The notes beneath the pieces are model-generated. The model worked only from the letters and a program-made list of their open reading frames with translations, searched no databases and was not told the DNA's origin. This document shows positions 44,659 to 52,515 of a stretch of DNA of 64,000 nucleotides, piece after piece (position 1 is the stretch's first letter; every line of letters starts with the position of its first letter). The stretch covers positions 1 through 64,000 of the forward strand of contig JACADU010000019.1 in NCBI GenBank assembly GCA_013388415.1, read 5' to 3'. The position numbers and the translations under genes are program-made. This stretch comes from Bryobacteraceae bacterium. GTDB taxonomy: Bacteria; Acidobacteriota; Terriglobia; Bryobacterales; Bryobacteraceae.

Positions 44659-45204
44659 ATGGATACATACGGCTGGCTGTTCGATCCAAAGCGCTGCATA
44701 GAATGCAGCGCATGCGAGGCCGCCTGCAAGCAGTGGAATAAGGTGCCTGTCGGCGCCGGCATCCGGCTGCGGAGGGTGCGCGTTTTCGAGGACGGAGTCT
44801 TTCCGCAGACGAAGGTGCTCGCGCTTTCGATGGCCTGCAACCATTGCGACAACGCGCTCTGCACCCGGGTGTGCCCGGTGAAGGCGATGCACAAGCGGCC
44901 AGACGGCATTGTGGTGGTGGACACAGAAGCTTGTGTGGGATGCGGACAGTGCTTCCAGTTCTGCCCTTACGGCGCGCCGCAGATGAACATGGCCGCACGG
45001 AAGACCTACAAATGCACGATGTGCGCCGACCGCATCGACCAGAACTTAATGCCTGCCTGCGCCACCGTGTGCCCGACCGGGGCGTTGCAGTGGGGCAAGT
45101 GGGACGAAATCGCCGGCAAGGGCGCGGATTGTGTGGGCCACTTCAACAGCCCGTCGCTCACCCAGCCGCATATACGCTTTCAAAGCGCGGAGTGGGGCTC
45201 GTAG
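44659..45204 (+). CDS. Four-cluster 4Fe-4S subunit (PsrB/DmsB-like)
   Basis: A 181-residue iron-sulfur protein with all sixteen Cys for four clusters: Cys13/16/19/23, 60/63/68/72, 92/95/98/102 and 119/122/134/138. There is no signal peptide, so it would be carried across the membrane with its Tat-exported partner. I start at 44659 (GGGAG about nine bases upstream) rather than 44623, because that codon lies inside the operator palindrome. Its TAG stop is nine bases before the catalytic gene. It is the regular counterpart of the modified subunit at 41362-42291. Confidence 0.88.
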   Translation: MDTYGWLFDPKRCIECSACEAACKQWNKVPVGAGIRLRRVRVFEDGVFPQTKVLALSMACNHCDNALCTRVCPVKAMHKRPDGIVVVDTEACVGCGQCFQFCPYGAPQMNMAARKTYKCTMCADRIDQNLMPACATVCPTGALQWGKWDEIAGKGADCVGHFNSPSLTQPHIRFQSAEWGS

Positions 45205-45213
45205 GAGGACGCC

Positions 45214-47448
45214 ATGCCAACACTGACAAGAAGAAGCGTATTGCGCAACGCGGCTGGAGCGGGGACGCTCTGCGCGCTGTCGCCGGACAAGGTTTTCGCC
45301 GAGTTCTTCCAACCGGCCTCGCGCGCCCTTTATCCGCCGGATTCGCTCGTCACCTGCTGCGGCATCTGCGACTCGGCCTGCGGCATCCGCGCCACGGTCG
45401 CCGACGGCGTGGTGCAGTTCCTCCAGGGGCTGCCGGAGGACTTCCAGGGCGGCGGCGCTCTTTGCGCGAAGGGGACGGCGGGAGCGGCGCTGATGTACGA
45501 CCCGGACCGGCTCAAGTATCCGATGAAGCGCACGAACCCGGTGAAGGGGCTGGGAGTGGACCCAGGCTGGGTCAGGATTTCGTGGGAGGAGGCTCTCGAT
45601 ACGATCGCGACGCGCTTCAAGGCGATTCTCGATCAATACGGCAACGAGGCTCTTCTGGCGGTCGCCAGGCCCAAGCCTGAGTTGCTGGTTCGCTTTATCA
45701 AGTCCCTGGGTATGACGCGGGTCGACCACAACGACACCTGCTATGGGGTGGAGAAGGTCATCCAGAAGTATACGGTCGGCCCCAAGTCCTTCGGGCATGA
45801 CTTCGAGAACAGCAAGTATGTGCTGCTGTTTGGTTGGGACCTGATCGCAAAAAACAAGATTGTGTTCGCGCGCGGGCTGCACCAGGCGAAGTCCAACGGG
45901 GCGAAGGTGATCTGCTTTAATCCTCACCGAACGGCCACGGCCCGGTTTGCAGACGAGTGGCATCCGATCCGGCCGGGCTCCGATCTGGCGGCCGTGCTCG
46001 CCATCATCCATGTTCTTGTTCAGGAGAACCTTTACAACAAGGAGTTCGTGGAGGCCTATACGAACTTCAGCCAGTACGAAGCGCAGATTCGAGAGCACTT
46101 CGCCAGGTACTCGCCGGAATGGGCGGAGCAGCAGTGTGACGTCCCGGCGCAGGATCTGCGGCGCATTGCGCGGGAGTTTGCCGCGAACGGCCCCGCCATC
46201 GTTCCCGTTCACAAAAAGACGCCGGCGACCAACTACGCCAACGCCAGCCAACTCACGCATGCTCTTTCCATCCTCAATATCCTTGCGGGGACCATTGACC
46301 GGCCTGGCGGGCGATACGATGCGCGGATGTTCAAGCTCGCCGCCTTGGACGCCATCTATCCGCCGCCTAAGTATCCGGCGCCCGCGGCGAAGCGTGTGGA
46401 CGGACGCGAGAAGTTGCCATTGGCGAACGAGAGCGACTTCGGAATGTTCACGACCCTCGCCGACGGAATGCTGCGGGTGTATCCCGGCCGGACCAAAGGA
46501 GTCTTCTGGTACGGGTACAGCATCCTGAGCTTCCCTCAGCCGGAGAAGATGGCTGAAGCCCTCAAGACCGTGGATTTCATGGCGATCGTGGATGTTTTGC
46601 CGGCGGACGCGACCTACTTCGCCGACATAGTGCTGCCGAACGCGATGTACCTGGAGGGCAATGATCTCGTGGAACGGGATTACGCCGCGAAAATGCCTCA
46701 GGTGATCGCCCGGCAGGCGCTGGTCGCGCCGCAATTCGAAGCGAAAACGACGGGGTGGATCTGTGTCGAACTTGGCAAGCGGCTCGCACCCGACTTTTTC
46801 AGGAAGCCCGACGGCAACTGGATCAACCCGGGCGAGGTTCTTGATGAAAAGCTTCGCCGGGCTGGGCTCGCCGAGAGCTTCGCGGAGTTCAAGAAGACCG
46901 GCATCGCCACCAAAGCGGCCGAGTTCGTGCCGGCCACGAAGTTTGGAGCCCCGGGCGGCAAGTGCCAGATTTACGTGCCCGAGTTCGCTGCGAAAGGTTA
47001 TGACGCCCTGCCACACTGGCGTCCGAAGCGCGAGGAGCCAAACGCAGACTACCCCTTCTACCTCTTGACCTACCTGCCAGGCACGCACAAGCGGAATTCG
47101 ACGCAGAACAATCGAATTCTGAACGAGATCATGCCGGAGAACACCGCCTTGATCAATCCTGCGCTGGCTGGAAAGCTGGGCGTCAAGGAAGGGCAGCGGG
47201 TGCGGATTCGCTCCAAGGACGGCGCAATCGTGCTGACCGCTCACTTGACGGAGACGCTGCGGCCGGACTGCGTCAAGATCGCCCATGGCTTCGGTCATGT
47301 CTCGCCGCTGCTGAGTGCGGCGTCCGGCCGAGGCGCCCGCGACAATGACTTGATCGGGACTCAGACGCCCGAGGCCATGCTGGCCGCGGGCAACTTCGCG
47401 GGCTCCGGCGCAATCATGGACGCGGTGGTGCGGATCGAGCCGCTCTAG
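45214..47448 (+). CDS. PsrA/PhsA-like molybdopterin oxidoreductase, catalytic subunit
   Basis: A 744-residue DMSO-reductase-family enzyme with a Tat signal (LTRRSVLRNAAGAG), a [4Fe-4S] site (Cys49, Cys52, Cys56, Cys84; CCGICDSAC then ALCAKG) and a likely molybdenum-ligand Cys176 in HNDTCYG. Size and motifs resemble polysulfide and thiosulfate reductase catalytic subunits. ArxA/ArrA-type arsenic enzymes belong to the same superfamily but are usually longer. Control by an ArsR-type operator suggests an arsenic-linked substrate, as inference. No NrfD/PsrC-type membrane subunit follows. AGGAGG precedes the ATG in a junction identical to that of the other molybdoenzyme. Confidence 0.85.
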   Translation: MPTLTRRSVLRNAAGAGTLCALSPDKVFAEFFQPASRALYPPDSLVTCCGICDSACGIRATVADGVVQFLQGLPEDFQGGGALCAKGTAGAALMYDPDRLKYPMKRTNPVKGLGVDPGWVRISWEEALDTIATRFKAILDQYGNEALLAVARPKPELLVRFIKSLGMTRVDHNDTCYGVEKVIQKYTVGPKSFGHDFENSKYVLLFGWDLIAKNKIVFARGLHQAKSNGAKVICFNPHRTATARFADEWHPIRPGSDLAAVLAIIHVLVQENLYNKEFVEAYTNFSQYEAQIREHFARYSPEWAEQQCDVPAQDLRRIAREFAANGPAIVPVHKKTPATNYANASQLTHALSILNILAGTIDRPGGRYDARMFKLAALDAIYPPPKYPAPAAKRVDGREKLPLANESDFGMFTTLADGMLRVYPGRTKGVFWYGYSILSFPQPEKMAEALKTVDFMAIVDVLPADATYFADIVLPNAMYLEGNDLVERDYAAKMPQVIARQALVAPQFEAKTTGWICVELGKRLAPDFFRKPDGNWINPGEVLDEKLRRAGLAESFAEFKKTGIATKAAEFVPATKFGAPGGKCQIYVPEFAAKGYDALPHWRPKREEPNADYPFYLLTYLPGTHKRNSTQNNRILNEIMPENTALINPALAGKLGVKEGQRVRIRSKDGAIVLTAHLTETLRPDCVKIAHGFGHVSPLLSAASGRGARDNDLIGTQTPEAMLAAGNFAGSGAIMDAVVRIEPL

Positions 47449-47526
47449 CAAAGGAAGGACCGGAACCGCATCGGCGTTCTTCGCGTCACGGAGCGCAAGG
47501 ACTCGTGCTGCGAATCAGGCGGGAGT

Positions 47527-48165
47527 GACTGAGACTGAAACGCGAGGGCGTCTTCCCGCGGTGGCTGATCGCCGCGCTGATCTTCAGCGCCGCCGCGGGA
47601 GACGCCCTGGGGCAAGTATTCCCGCCGCCGCTTCGCAACTCGACCTCCAGAATCCGGTGGTCCAGCGACTTGCTGGTGCGCTCTTCTGCAATTGAGGGTT
47701 CCGAAGACCTTCTTGCGCTCAGCAGATACAAGCTCATGGTTGGCGGCAATCTCACGCCGCGGATTCAATGGTATGCGCAAAGACTGTACAAGGACGGCAA
47801 CGACAGTCCGACCGACGGGAAAGCCTGTTTTCAGGAGGCGTGGCTTCGATTCGCATTTCGAGTGGATGAAGGCGCACCTGCGGTTTGACGGTGACCCCGG
47901 CAATGGCTTTGCGGCGAGTGGTTGGTACGTGCAGACCGCCAAATACGTCGCCCCAGAATGGCAGGTGGCCGCCAAGCTGGAATCGCTCGATCCGAACGAG
48001 AGCGTGGCCAACCGTAGGGACGTCAGGCAGGCGACGTTCGGCCTGAACTCCTGCCTGCACAAGGATCGCGCAAAGTTGATGGCCGGATACGTCATTCACG
48101 GCGAACGTGCCGATCCGGTTCGAAACAACCTCTTCCAACTCCAATTCCAGTACTTTCTTCACGAA
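47527..48165 (+). pseudogene. Broken phosphate-selective porin (OprO/OprP type)
   Basis: Two frames together make a porin-like protein. The first, from a signal-peptide-like stretch (FPRWLIAALIFSAAAGDALG) to LRFAFRVDEG, includes RYKLMVGGNLTPRIQWYAQ. Near 47860 the sense reading moves to another frame: WMKAHLRFDGDPGNGFAASG, YVAPEWQVAAKLESLDPN, RQATFGLN and finally NLFQLQFQYFL, a typical last barrel strand. A single frameshift near 47860 separates them. The N-terminal half is far too short for a full porin, so a large deletion is also likely. A phosphate/arsenate-type porin fits the arsenic context. No ATG with a good ribosome binding site remains. Confidence 0.65.
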
Positions 48166-48306
48166 GGTAGGGGCTTGGCGCGTCCGTTCAAGTTCGCCAG
48201 AGAGTGGGTCGAAACCGCTCCACTGGGGCATTTGGCTCAATTGACGAGCGGGCGATATGCCGGTCCTTTCCCGCTAGTCTCTTCATTTTGCAGGCACTAT
48301 GCATTC

Positions 48307-48336
48307 TTGGCAAAATGGCCAAGTAGTTGCTATAAT
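48307..48336 (+). promoter_or_regulatory. Strong promoter of the second ars operon with embedded operator
   Basis: TTGGCA (48307-48312), an 18-base spacer and a consensus TATAAT (48331-48336). The inverted repeat TTGGC-N6-GCCAA (48307-48322) covers the minus-35 box and spacer. Its right half with flank reads ACTACTTGGCC on the minus strand, matching 44610-44620. The ATG at 48344 is at the expected start of transcription, so the message is probably leaderless. Confidence 0.72.
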
Positions 48337-48343
48337 GAGAGCG

Positions 48344-48670
48344 ATGGACGCCAGGACACAAGCTCGATTCGAGGCCCGGGCGAAGGTCTTCAAGGCTCTC
48401 GCTCATCCCTCAAGGTTGTTTATGGTCGACGTCCTCTCCCAAGGCGAGCGGTGTGTTTGCGAACTCACCGCCATGGTGGGCGCGGACATGTCCACGGTCA
48501 GCAAGCATCTCTCGGTTCTGAAAGCGGCGGGCATCGTGTCCGATAGCAAGCGAGGCATGCAGGTTTACTACAAACTCAAGATGCCCTGTGTGCTGCGATT
48601 GTTCGACTGCGTCGGAGAGGTGCTGAGTCGAAGCGCGGAAGAGCAGGCGGCACTGGCTTCCACCCGCTGA
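48344..48670 (+). CDS. arsR: ArsR-family As(III)-type repressor
   Basis: A 108-residue repressor with the classical metal-site motif ERCVCEL (Cys37 and Cys39) at the start of the recognition region, then DMSTVSKHLSVLKAAGIV. Two more Cys occur at 82 and 89 (PCVLRLFDC). Arsenite binding to CVC-type sites releases the DNA. The ATG at 48344 lies eight bases after the minus-10 box; the frame opens earlier at 48299, but those codons overlap the promoter. It is a different subtype from the repressor at 44137-44487, and probably binds the TTGGCC operator at both promoters. Confidence 0.9.
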   Translation: MDARTQARFEARAKVFKALAHPSRLFMVDVLSQGERCVCELTAMVGADMSTVSKHLSVLKAAGIVSDSKRGMQVYYKLKMPCVLRLFDCVGEVLSRSAEEQAALASTR

Positions 48671-48682
48671 AGGGAGACCCGA

Positions 48683-48913
48683 ATGAAGATCCAGATTCTG
48701 GGCACAGGCTGTGCGAAATGCAAACAGTTGACGGAGAACGCAGAGACGGCGGCGCGCGAGATGGGCTTGGACTACGAACTCGAAAAGGTCACCGACATCG
48801 CCGAAATCGTGAAGTTCGGCGTCATGACGACGCCGGCGCTCGCCGTCGATGGCAAGGTGAAGCTGATCGGCAAGGTGGCCACGCCGGCTGAGATCCGGGC
48901 GCTGCTCAGTTAG
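48683..48913 (+). CDS. Small thioredoxin-fold redox protein (TM0996 type; ArsE-like by position)
   Basis: A 76-residue protein starting MKIQILGTGCAKCKQL, with the redox motif CAKC at residues 10-13 and the conserved cis-Pro segment TTPALAVDG. This is the miniature thioredoxin/glutaredoxin family that accompanies DUF318-type permeases and ars genes. Its place directly before DGC, arsF and arsG genes matches the thioredoxin-like member of the ArsEFG nitrophenyl-arsenical set, so it may pass electrons to ArsF. That partner role is inference. It starts 12 bases after the arsR stop. Confidence 0.85.
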   Translation: MKIQILGTGCAKCKQLTENAETAAREMGLDYELEKVTDIAEIVKFGVMTTPALAVDGKVKLIGKVATPAEIRALLS

Positions 48914-48934
48914 CGGGGGAGGAAACGGAATCTT

Positions 48935-49333
48935 ATGAAGATTACGTCGAAATGCTCATGTAGCGGGTCTCCAGACCTCCTGTTCTGTTGCTCCGGGGCG
49001 GCTGATACGGCCGAAATCGGCGATCGCGCGGTCCGGCTGCTGCACAAGGCCAAAGACGCGAAGATGTTTTGCCTTGCGGGAATCGCTGGCGGCGTGGAGC
49101 TGATCATGACGAACACACAAGCTGCCGGACGGCTGATTGTTGTCGACGGTTGTGACAGCGATTGCGCCAAGCTGACCATGGAAAAGAGCGGCTTCACCGG
49201 CTTTTCCCATTTCCGGGTGACAGACCTCGGGTGGGAAAAGGGCAAGACTCCGGTGACCGAAGAGAGGATTACTGAGGCCGCTGAACGACTGCGCCAGATT
49301 CTGGCGGCTGCGCCGGTGAGTGCCGAGGCATGA
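48935..49333 (+). CDS. DGC-domain putative zinc-binding protein
   Basis: A 132-residue protein with four or more conserved Cys: CSCSGSPDLLFCCSGAADTAEIGDRA near the start and the DGC motif VVDGCDSDCAK at about residues 70-80. DGC-domain proteins are named for that Asp-Gly-Cys motif and are thought to bind zinc or another thiophilic metal. The function is unproven. It starts about 20 bases after the thioredoxin gene and overlaps arsF by four bases, so it is firmly part of the arsenic operon and may chaperone a thiol-bound metalloid. Confidence 0.78.
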   Translation: MKITSKCSCSGSPDLLFCCSGAADTAEIGDRAVRLLHKAKDAKMFCLAGIAGGVELIMTNTQAAGRLIVVDGCDSDCAKLTMEKSGFTGFSHFRVTDLGWEKGKTPVTEERITEAAERLRQILAAAPVSAEA

Positions 49334-49824
49334 ACCGGCGCAACACTCTCACCGGCGTGTTGCTGGCCTTCGTGGCGGTGAGCTTCGGCTTCCTTGCGCT
49401 CCGCAGCCTGAAGGCGGCCAAGTCCTGGCGGGCTCCCCAGACGGCACAGGCCGCCTCCATCGCGCCGGACATCGAAAAACGCGCCGCAAGCAAGGTGATC
49501 GCTTACTACTTTCACGTCACGGTCCGATGCGCGACCTGCCGCGCGATCGAAGCGTATTCGAAGCAGGTGATCCACGAAAGGTTCGCCAAGGAGTTGACTT
49601 CCGGCCAGCTTGAGTGGCGCCTCGTGAATGTCCAACTGCCGGAGAACCGTCACTTCATCAACGACTACCAGCTCTTCACGAAATCGTTGGTGCTCGTGCG
49701 GGAGGCCGGGGGGCGGCAGAAAGAGTTCAAGGTGCTGAACGACACCTGGGAACTGGTTGGAGACAAGGTCGCGATGCAGCGGTACGTCGAGAAGGAGGTC
49801 CGCGAGTACCTGCGGAAGCTGTGA
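49330..49824 (+). CDS. arsF: ArsF-family protein (nitrophenyl-arsenical reductase subunit)
   Basis: A 164-residue protein with an N-terminal membrane anchor or signal (LTGVLLAFVAVSFGFLALRS) and a thioredoxin-like domain whose active segment reads YYFHVTVRCATCRAIEAYS, with a CATC redox motif. This matches the ArsF family described with ArsE and ArsG for reduction of nitro-substituted aromatic arsenicals such as trivalent roxarsone. The N-terminal hydrophobic stretch puts the active site outside the cytoplasm. It overlaps the DGC gene by four bases and its stop overlaps the arsG start by one (TGATG). Confidence 0.82.
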   Translation: MNRRNTLTGVLLAFVAVSFGFLALRSLKAAKSWRAPQTAQAASIAPDIEKRAASKVIAYYFHVTVRCATCRAIEAYSKQVIHERFAKELTSGQLEWRLVNVQLPENRHFINDYQLFTKSLVLVREAGGRQKEFKVLNDTWELVGDKVAMQRYVEKEVREYLRKL

Positions 49825-50531
49825 TGGAGGAACTCGGATCGGGCGCGACACTGGTTGCGGCGGGAACGGCCTTCTGGCTGGGGGTGTTGACCTCGATCAG
49901 CCCTTGTCCGCTTGCGTCCAACATTGCCGCGATTTCCTACGTTGGGAAAGGTCTCGCGAAGCCTCGCCGCGTGCTTGCCGCGGGCGTCCTCTATACGGCC
50001 GGCCGCGTGCTGACTTACGCGCTGTTGGGTTGGCTGCTGGCCGCAAGTCTGGCGAGTATTGCCGGCGTGTCCAACAACCTGCAAGGCGTGATGAACCAGC
50101 TCCTGGGCCCGATTCTCATCCTGGCCGGCATGTTCATGCTCGAGCTGCTGCGATTCGGGAGGGGATCCGGAACGGCAGGTGGACGGGTGGCGGAGATGGC
50201 CGCTGCATGGGGGCTCGGAGGCGCAGTTGCGCTTGGAGCCTTGTTTGCGCTCTCATTTTGCCCGGTCTCGGCCGCCCTTTTCTTCGGCAGCCTTATCCCG
50301 CTTGCAGTGAGCAGCGCGAGTCCGGTGATCATGCCCTCGTTATACGGAGTGGGAACCGGATTGCCGGTGCTTGCCTTTGCCGCGCTGTTCAGCCTTGGAG
50401 CCGGCGCGCTGAGCAGAAGTTTTGAACGGATCACCAGGCTGGAACTTTGGGCACGCCGCGTGACTGGCGTCGTGTTCATTCTGGTTGGGCTCTACTATGC
50501 GCTCAACTACGTATTCGAAGTCCTTCCCTAG
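49824..50531 (+). CDS. arsG: ArsG-family efflux permease (aromatic arsenicals)
   Basis: A 235-residue, six-helix membrane protein of the CcdA-like fold with the Cys motifs TSISPCPLASNIAAISY in helix 1 and ALSFCPVSAALFFGSL in helix 4. These pairs are the hallmark of the ArsG family, proposed to export reduced aminobenzylarsenicals. The CcdA-like architecture could alternatively shuttle electrons across the membrane to ArsF, and the two roles cannot be told apart here. It is translationally coupled to arsF. Confidence 0.82.
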   Translation: MEELGSGATLVAAGTAFWLGVLTSISPCPLASNIAAISYVGKGLAKPRRVLAAGVLYTAGRVLTYALLGWLLAASLASIAGVSNNLQGVMNQLLGPILILAGMFMLELLRFGRGSGTAGGRVAEMAAAWGLGGAVALGALFALSFCPVSAALFFGSLIPLAVSSASPVIMPSLYGVGTGLPVLAFAALFSLGAGALSRSFERITRLELWARRVTGVVFILVGLYYALNYVFEVLP

Positions 50532-50542
50532 AAGGAGGTGTC

Positions 50543-51238
50543 ATGTCATCGCAGTGGAGCAGACGAACTCTCATTGGGGCGGCCGGAGCGACGCCGCTGT
50601 TTGCCGGTCAGGCGTCGCAGCCCGCCTCGGGTCAAACCTCGAAAGAGATCAAGATCATCGGGGTGAGTTGCAGTCCACGCCGGGACCGCACGACGGCGGC
50701 CGCAGTGCGCGAGTGTCTGGAGGCGGCGAAGGCGTCCTCGGCCGGCGTGGAGGTGGAGTTGATCGACCTCGGCGGCCTGAAGATCAATGGGGACCTAGCC
50801 GCGGGAATCCCATTGGCCGCCGGAGAACGGGACGATTTCCCGCAAATTGAAGCGAAGCTCCGCGCGCCGAACGTTGCCGGGATCATCGTTGGCACGCCGG
50901 TCTACTTCAGCAACATGAGCGCGCTGTGCAAGGCGTTTCTGGACCGGTGGATGGCGTTCCGGCAGGCCTTCGCGCTGCGCAACAAAGTAGGCGGCGCGAT
51001 CGCGGTTGGCGCGGCGCGCAACGGCGGGCAGGAATTGACTTTGCAGACAATCCACGCCGCCATGCTTTGCCAGGACATGATCATCGTGAGCGAGGGCAGG
51101 CCCACTTCGCGGCTGGGCGGGATCCTTGTCAGCGCGAAGGACGACATCAGTTCCGATTCGGCAGGGCTCGCGACGGCTCAGAGCCTGGGCCGCCGCGTGG
51201 CCGAAGTGGCCAAGGCGATACGGGCAGGAGGCTTGTAG
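50543..51238 (+). CDS. Tat-exported NADPH-dependent FMN reductase/flavodoxin-type protein
   Basis: A 231-residue protein beginning MSSQWSRRTLIGAAGATPL, an apparent Tat signal, followed by a flavodoxin-like fold: IIGVSCSPRRDRTTAAAV as phosphate-binding loop and GTPVYFSNMSALCKAFLDRW. The family includes ArsH-like organoarsenical oxidases and iron-sulfur flavoproteins, but those are cytoplasmic. Export would put an FMN enzyme in the periplasm with ArsF. It starts 12 bases after arsG behind a near-perfect ribosome binding site (GAAGGAGGTG). The Tat call is by eye and is the least certain part. Confidence 0.8.
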   Translation: MSSQWSRRTLIGAAGATPLFAGQASQPASGQTSKEIKIIGVSCSPRRDRTTAAAVRECLEAAKASSAGVEVELIDLGGLKINGDLAAGIPLAAGERDDFPQIEAKLRAPNVAGIIVGTPVYFSNMSALCKAFLDRWMAFRQAFALRNKVGGAIAVGAARNGGQELTLQTIHAAMLCQDMIIVSEGRPTSRLGGILVSAKDDISSDSAGLATAQSLGRRVAEVAKAIRAGGL

Positions 51239-51281
51239 ACATTTCCGCGAGAACGCCGGTCGGGCGCACGAGGTGAATCCG

Positions 51282-51509
51282 ATGCAATGCATGGAATGCG
51301 CGAAGTCTGGAATGAGGCGGGAGGCAGTAGCGCTATGCCACTGCTGCTCCGCGGGACTGTGTCTCGAACACGCGGAAGTGGCGCCGAAGAGGCTGGAACG
51401 CGTGGCGCCTTTGTGCAAGGTGGAAGACCTGCCGGTCCAGGCGCGCGCCGTTCTTTGCCACGTCTGCCGCACGGCATTGCAGCAACGCCACCTGCCGCTG
51501 TCCGCCTGA
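51282..51509 (+). CDS. Cys-rich 75-residue protein (DUF2180-like)
   Basis: A small protein with eight Cys, several in C-x2-C pairs: MQCMECAK, LCHCCSAGLC and LCHVC near the end, with a His in EHAEV. The spacing suggests a treble-clef-like zinc site. DUF2180-like proteins of this size are known next to arsenic and mercury genes, with no proven function. The start is the ATG at 51282, which has GAGGTG six bases upstream. The frame is open back to 51126 but overlaps the previous gene there. It ends 12 bases before the permease. Confidence 0.68.
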   Translation: MQCMECAKSGMRREAVALCHCCSAGLCLEHAEVAPKRLERVAPLCKVEDLPVQARAVLCHVCRTALQQRHLPLSA

Positions 51510-51521
51510 GGAACGTACTGG

Positions 51522-52499
51522 ATGAGCCCTTTTGCCCTCTTCGATTGGCTTGCCCGCTGGCTGGTGACTTCGGTCTTCGGGCTGGGTCTTGATTCGCACC
51601 TGGGCGCGAGCATTCACTTCTTTTTCTATGACGTGCCGAAAGTGATGACGCTGCTGATCGGCATCAGCTTCTTGGTGGGGACCTTGCAGACCTGGCTGCA
51701 GCCGGAATCCGTCCGCAGATGGCTCGGTGGAAGGCGAACCATCCTGGGCAATGTTCTCGCAGCCTGCGTCGGCATTGTCACGCCGTTCTGTAGCTGTTCG
51801 GCGGTGCCGCTCTTCATCGGTTTCCTGAAAGGCGGGGTGCCGCTCGGCGTCACGTTCTCTTACCTGATTTCGGCGCCGATGGTCAACGAGGTCGCCGTCG
51901 CGCTGCTGTGGGGCCTGTTTGGATTCAAGGTGACTGCCACCTATGTCGCGTTTGGGGTGACACTGGCCATCGCCGCCGGGTTCATCATCGGCATGTTGCG
52001 GCTCGAGAAATGGGTGGAGCAGTTTATCTGGCAAATACCGGCGGTGGATGCCGATGCGGAGGCATCCACGCCTCGGCTGACTCTTCGGGAGAGGGCCGGC
52101 GAGGGATGGCGGTCTTCGCGCGAAATCTTCGGCTCGGTCTGGCCGTACATCGTTTTGGGCATCGGCGTGGGGGCGGGCATTCACGGCTACGTTCCCGAAG
52201 ACCTGATCGCGCGCTTCGCGGGGCCGCAGAACGCCTTTGCGGTGCCCATCGCGGTGCTGGTTGGGGTGCCGCTTTACGCCAACGTCGCCGGTGTTCTGCC
52301 GATCACGGAGGCGCTGGCCGGCAAGGGCCTGCCGCTGGGCACAGTGCTTTCCTTCACAATGGCCGTGACGGCGCTTTCGCTGCCTGAGATGATTATCCTG
52401 CGCAAAGTGCTGCGGCCGCAATTGCTCGCTGTCTTCATCGCCATCATGACCGCTGGCATCATCGGTGTCGGCTATCTCTTCAACGCGCTCATGACTTGA
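51522..52499 (+). CDS. DUF318-type permease (ArsP-like)
   Basis: A 325-residue protein with about eight helices and the signature GIVTPFCSCSAVPLFIGFL, which holds the essential Cys pair of the DUF318/ArsP permeases, then PLGVTFSYLISAPMVNEVA. A second repeat carries ANVAGVLPITEALAGKGLPLG. ArsP exports trivalent methyl- and aromatic arsenicals; other members of the family accompany selenium or mercury genes. An arsM-bearing island makes methylarsenite a sensible substrate. It lies within the operon 12 bases from its neighbours. Confidence 0.85.
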   Translation: MSPFALFDWLARWLVTSVFGLGLDSHLGASIHFFFYDVPKVMTLLIGISFLVGTLQTWLQPESVRRWLGGRRTILGNVLAACVGIVTPFCSCSAVPLFIGFLKGGVPLGVTFSYLISAPMVNEVAVALLWGLFGFKVTATYVAFGVTLAIAAGFIIGMLRLEKWVEQFIWQIPAVDADAEASTPRLTLRERAGEGWRSSREIFGSVWPYIVLGIGVGAGIHGYVPEDLIARFAGPQNAFAVPIAVLVGVPLYANVAGVLPITEALAGKGLPLGTVLSFTMAVTALSLPEMIILRKVLRPQLLAVFIAIMTAGIIGVGYLFNALMT

Positions 52500-52515
52500 C
52501 TCAGGAGAATGCCTT

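Noticed and set aside
45046-47451. An 801-codon open frame on the minus strand over the PsrA-like gene
   Set aside because: Antisense shadow: rich in Arg, His and Leu without domain motifs, while the plus strand encodes a complete molybdoenzyme with Tat signal and cluster Cys.
48683-48913. Calling the small thioredoxin-fold gene arsE outright
   Set aside because: Its position fits the ArsEFG set, but the same miniature thioredoxins also accompany DUF318 permeases, so the sequence alone does not decide.
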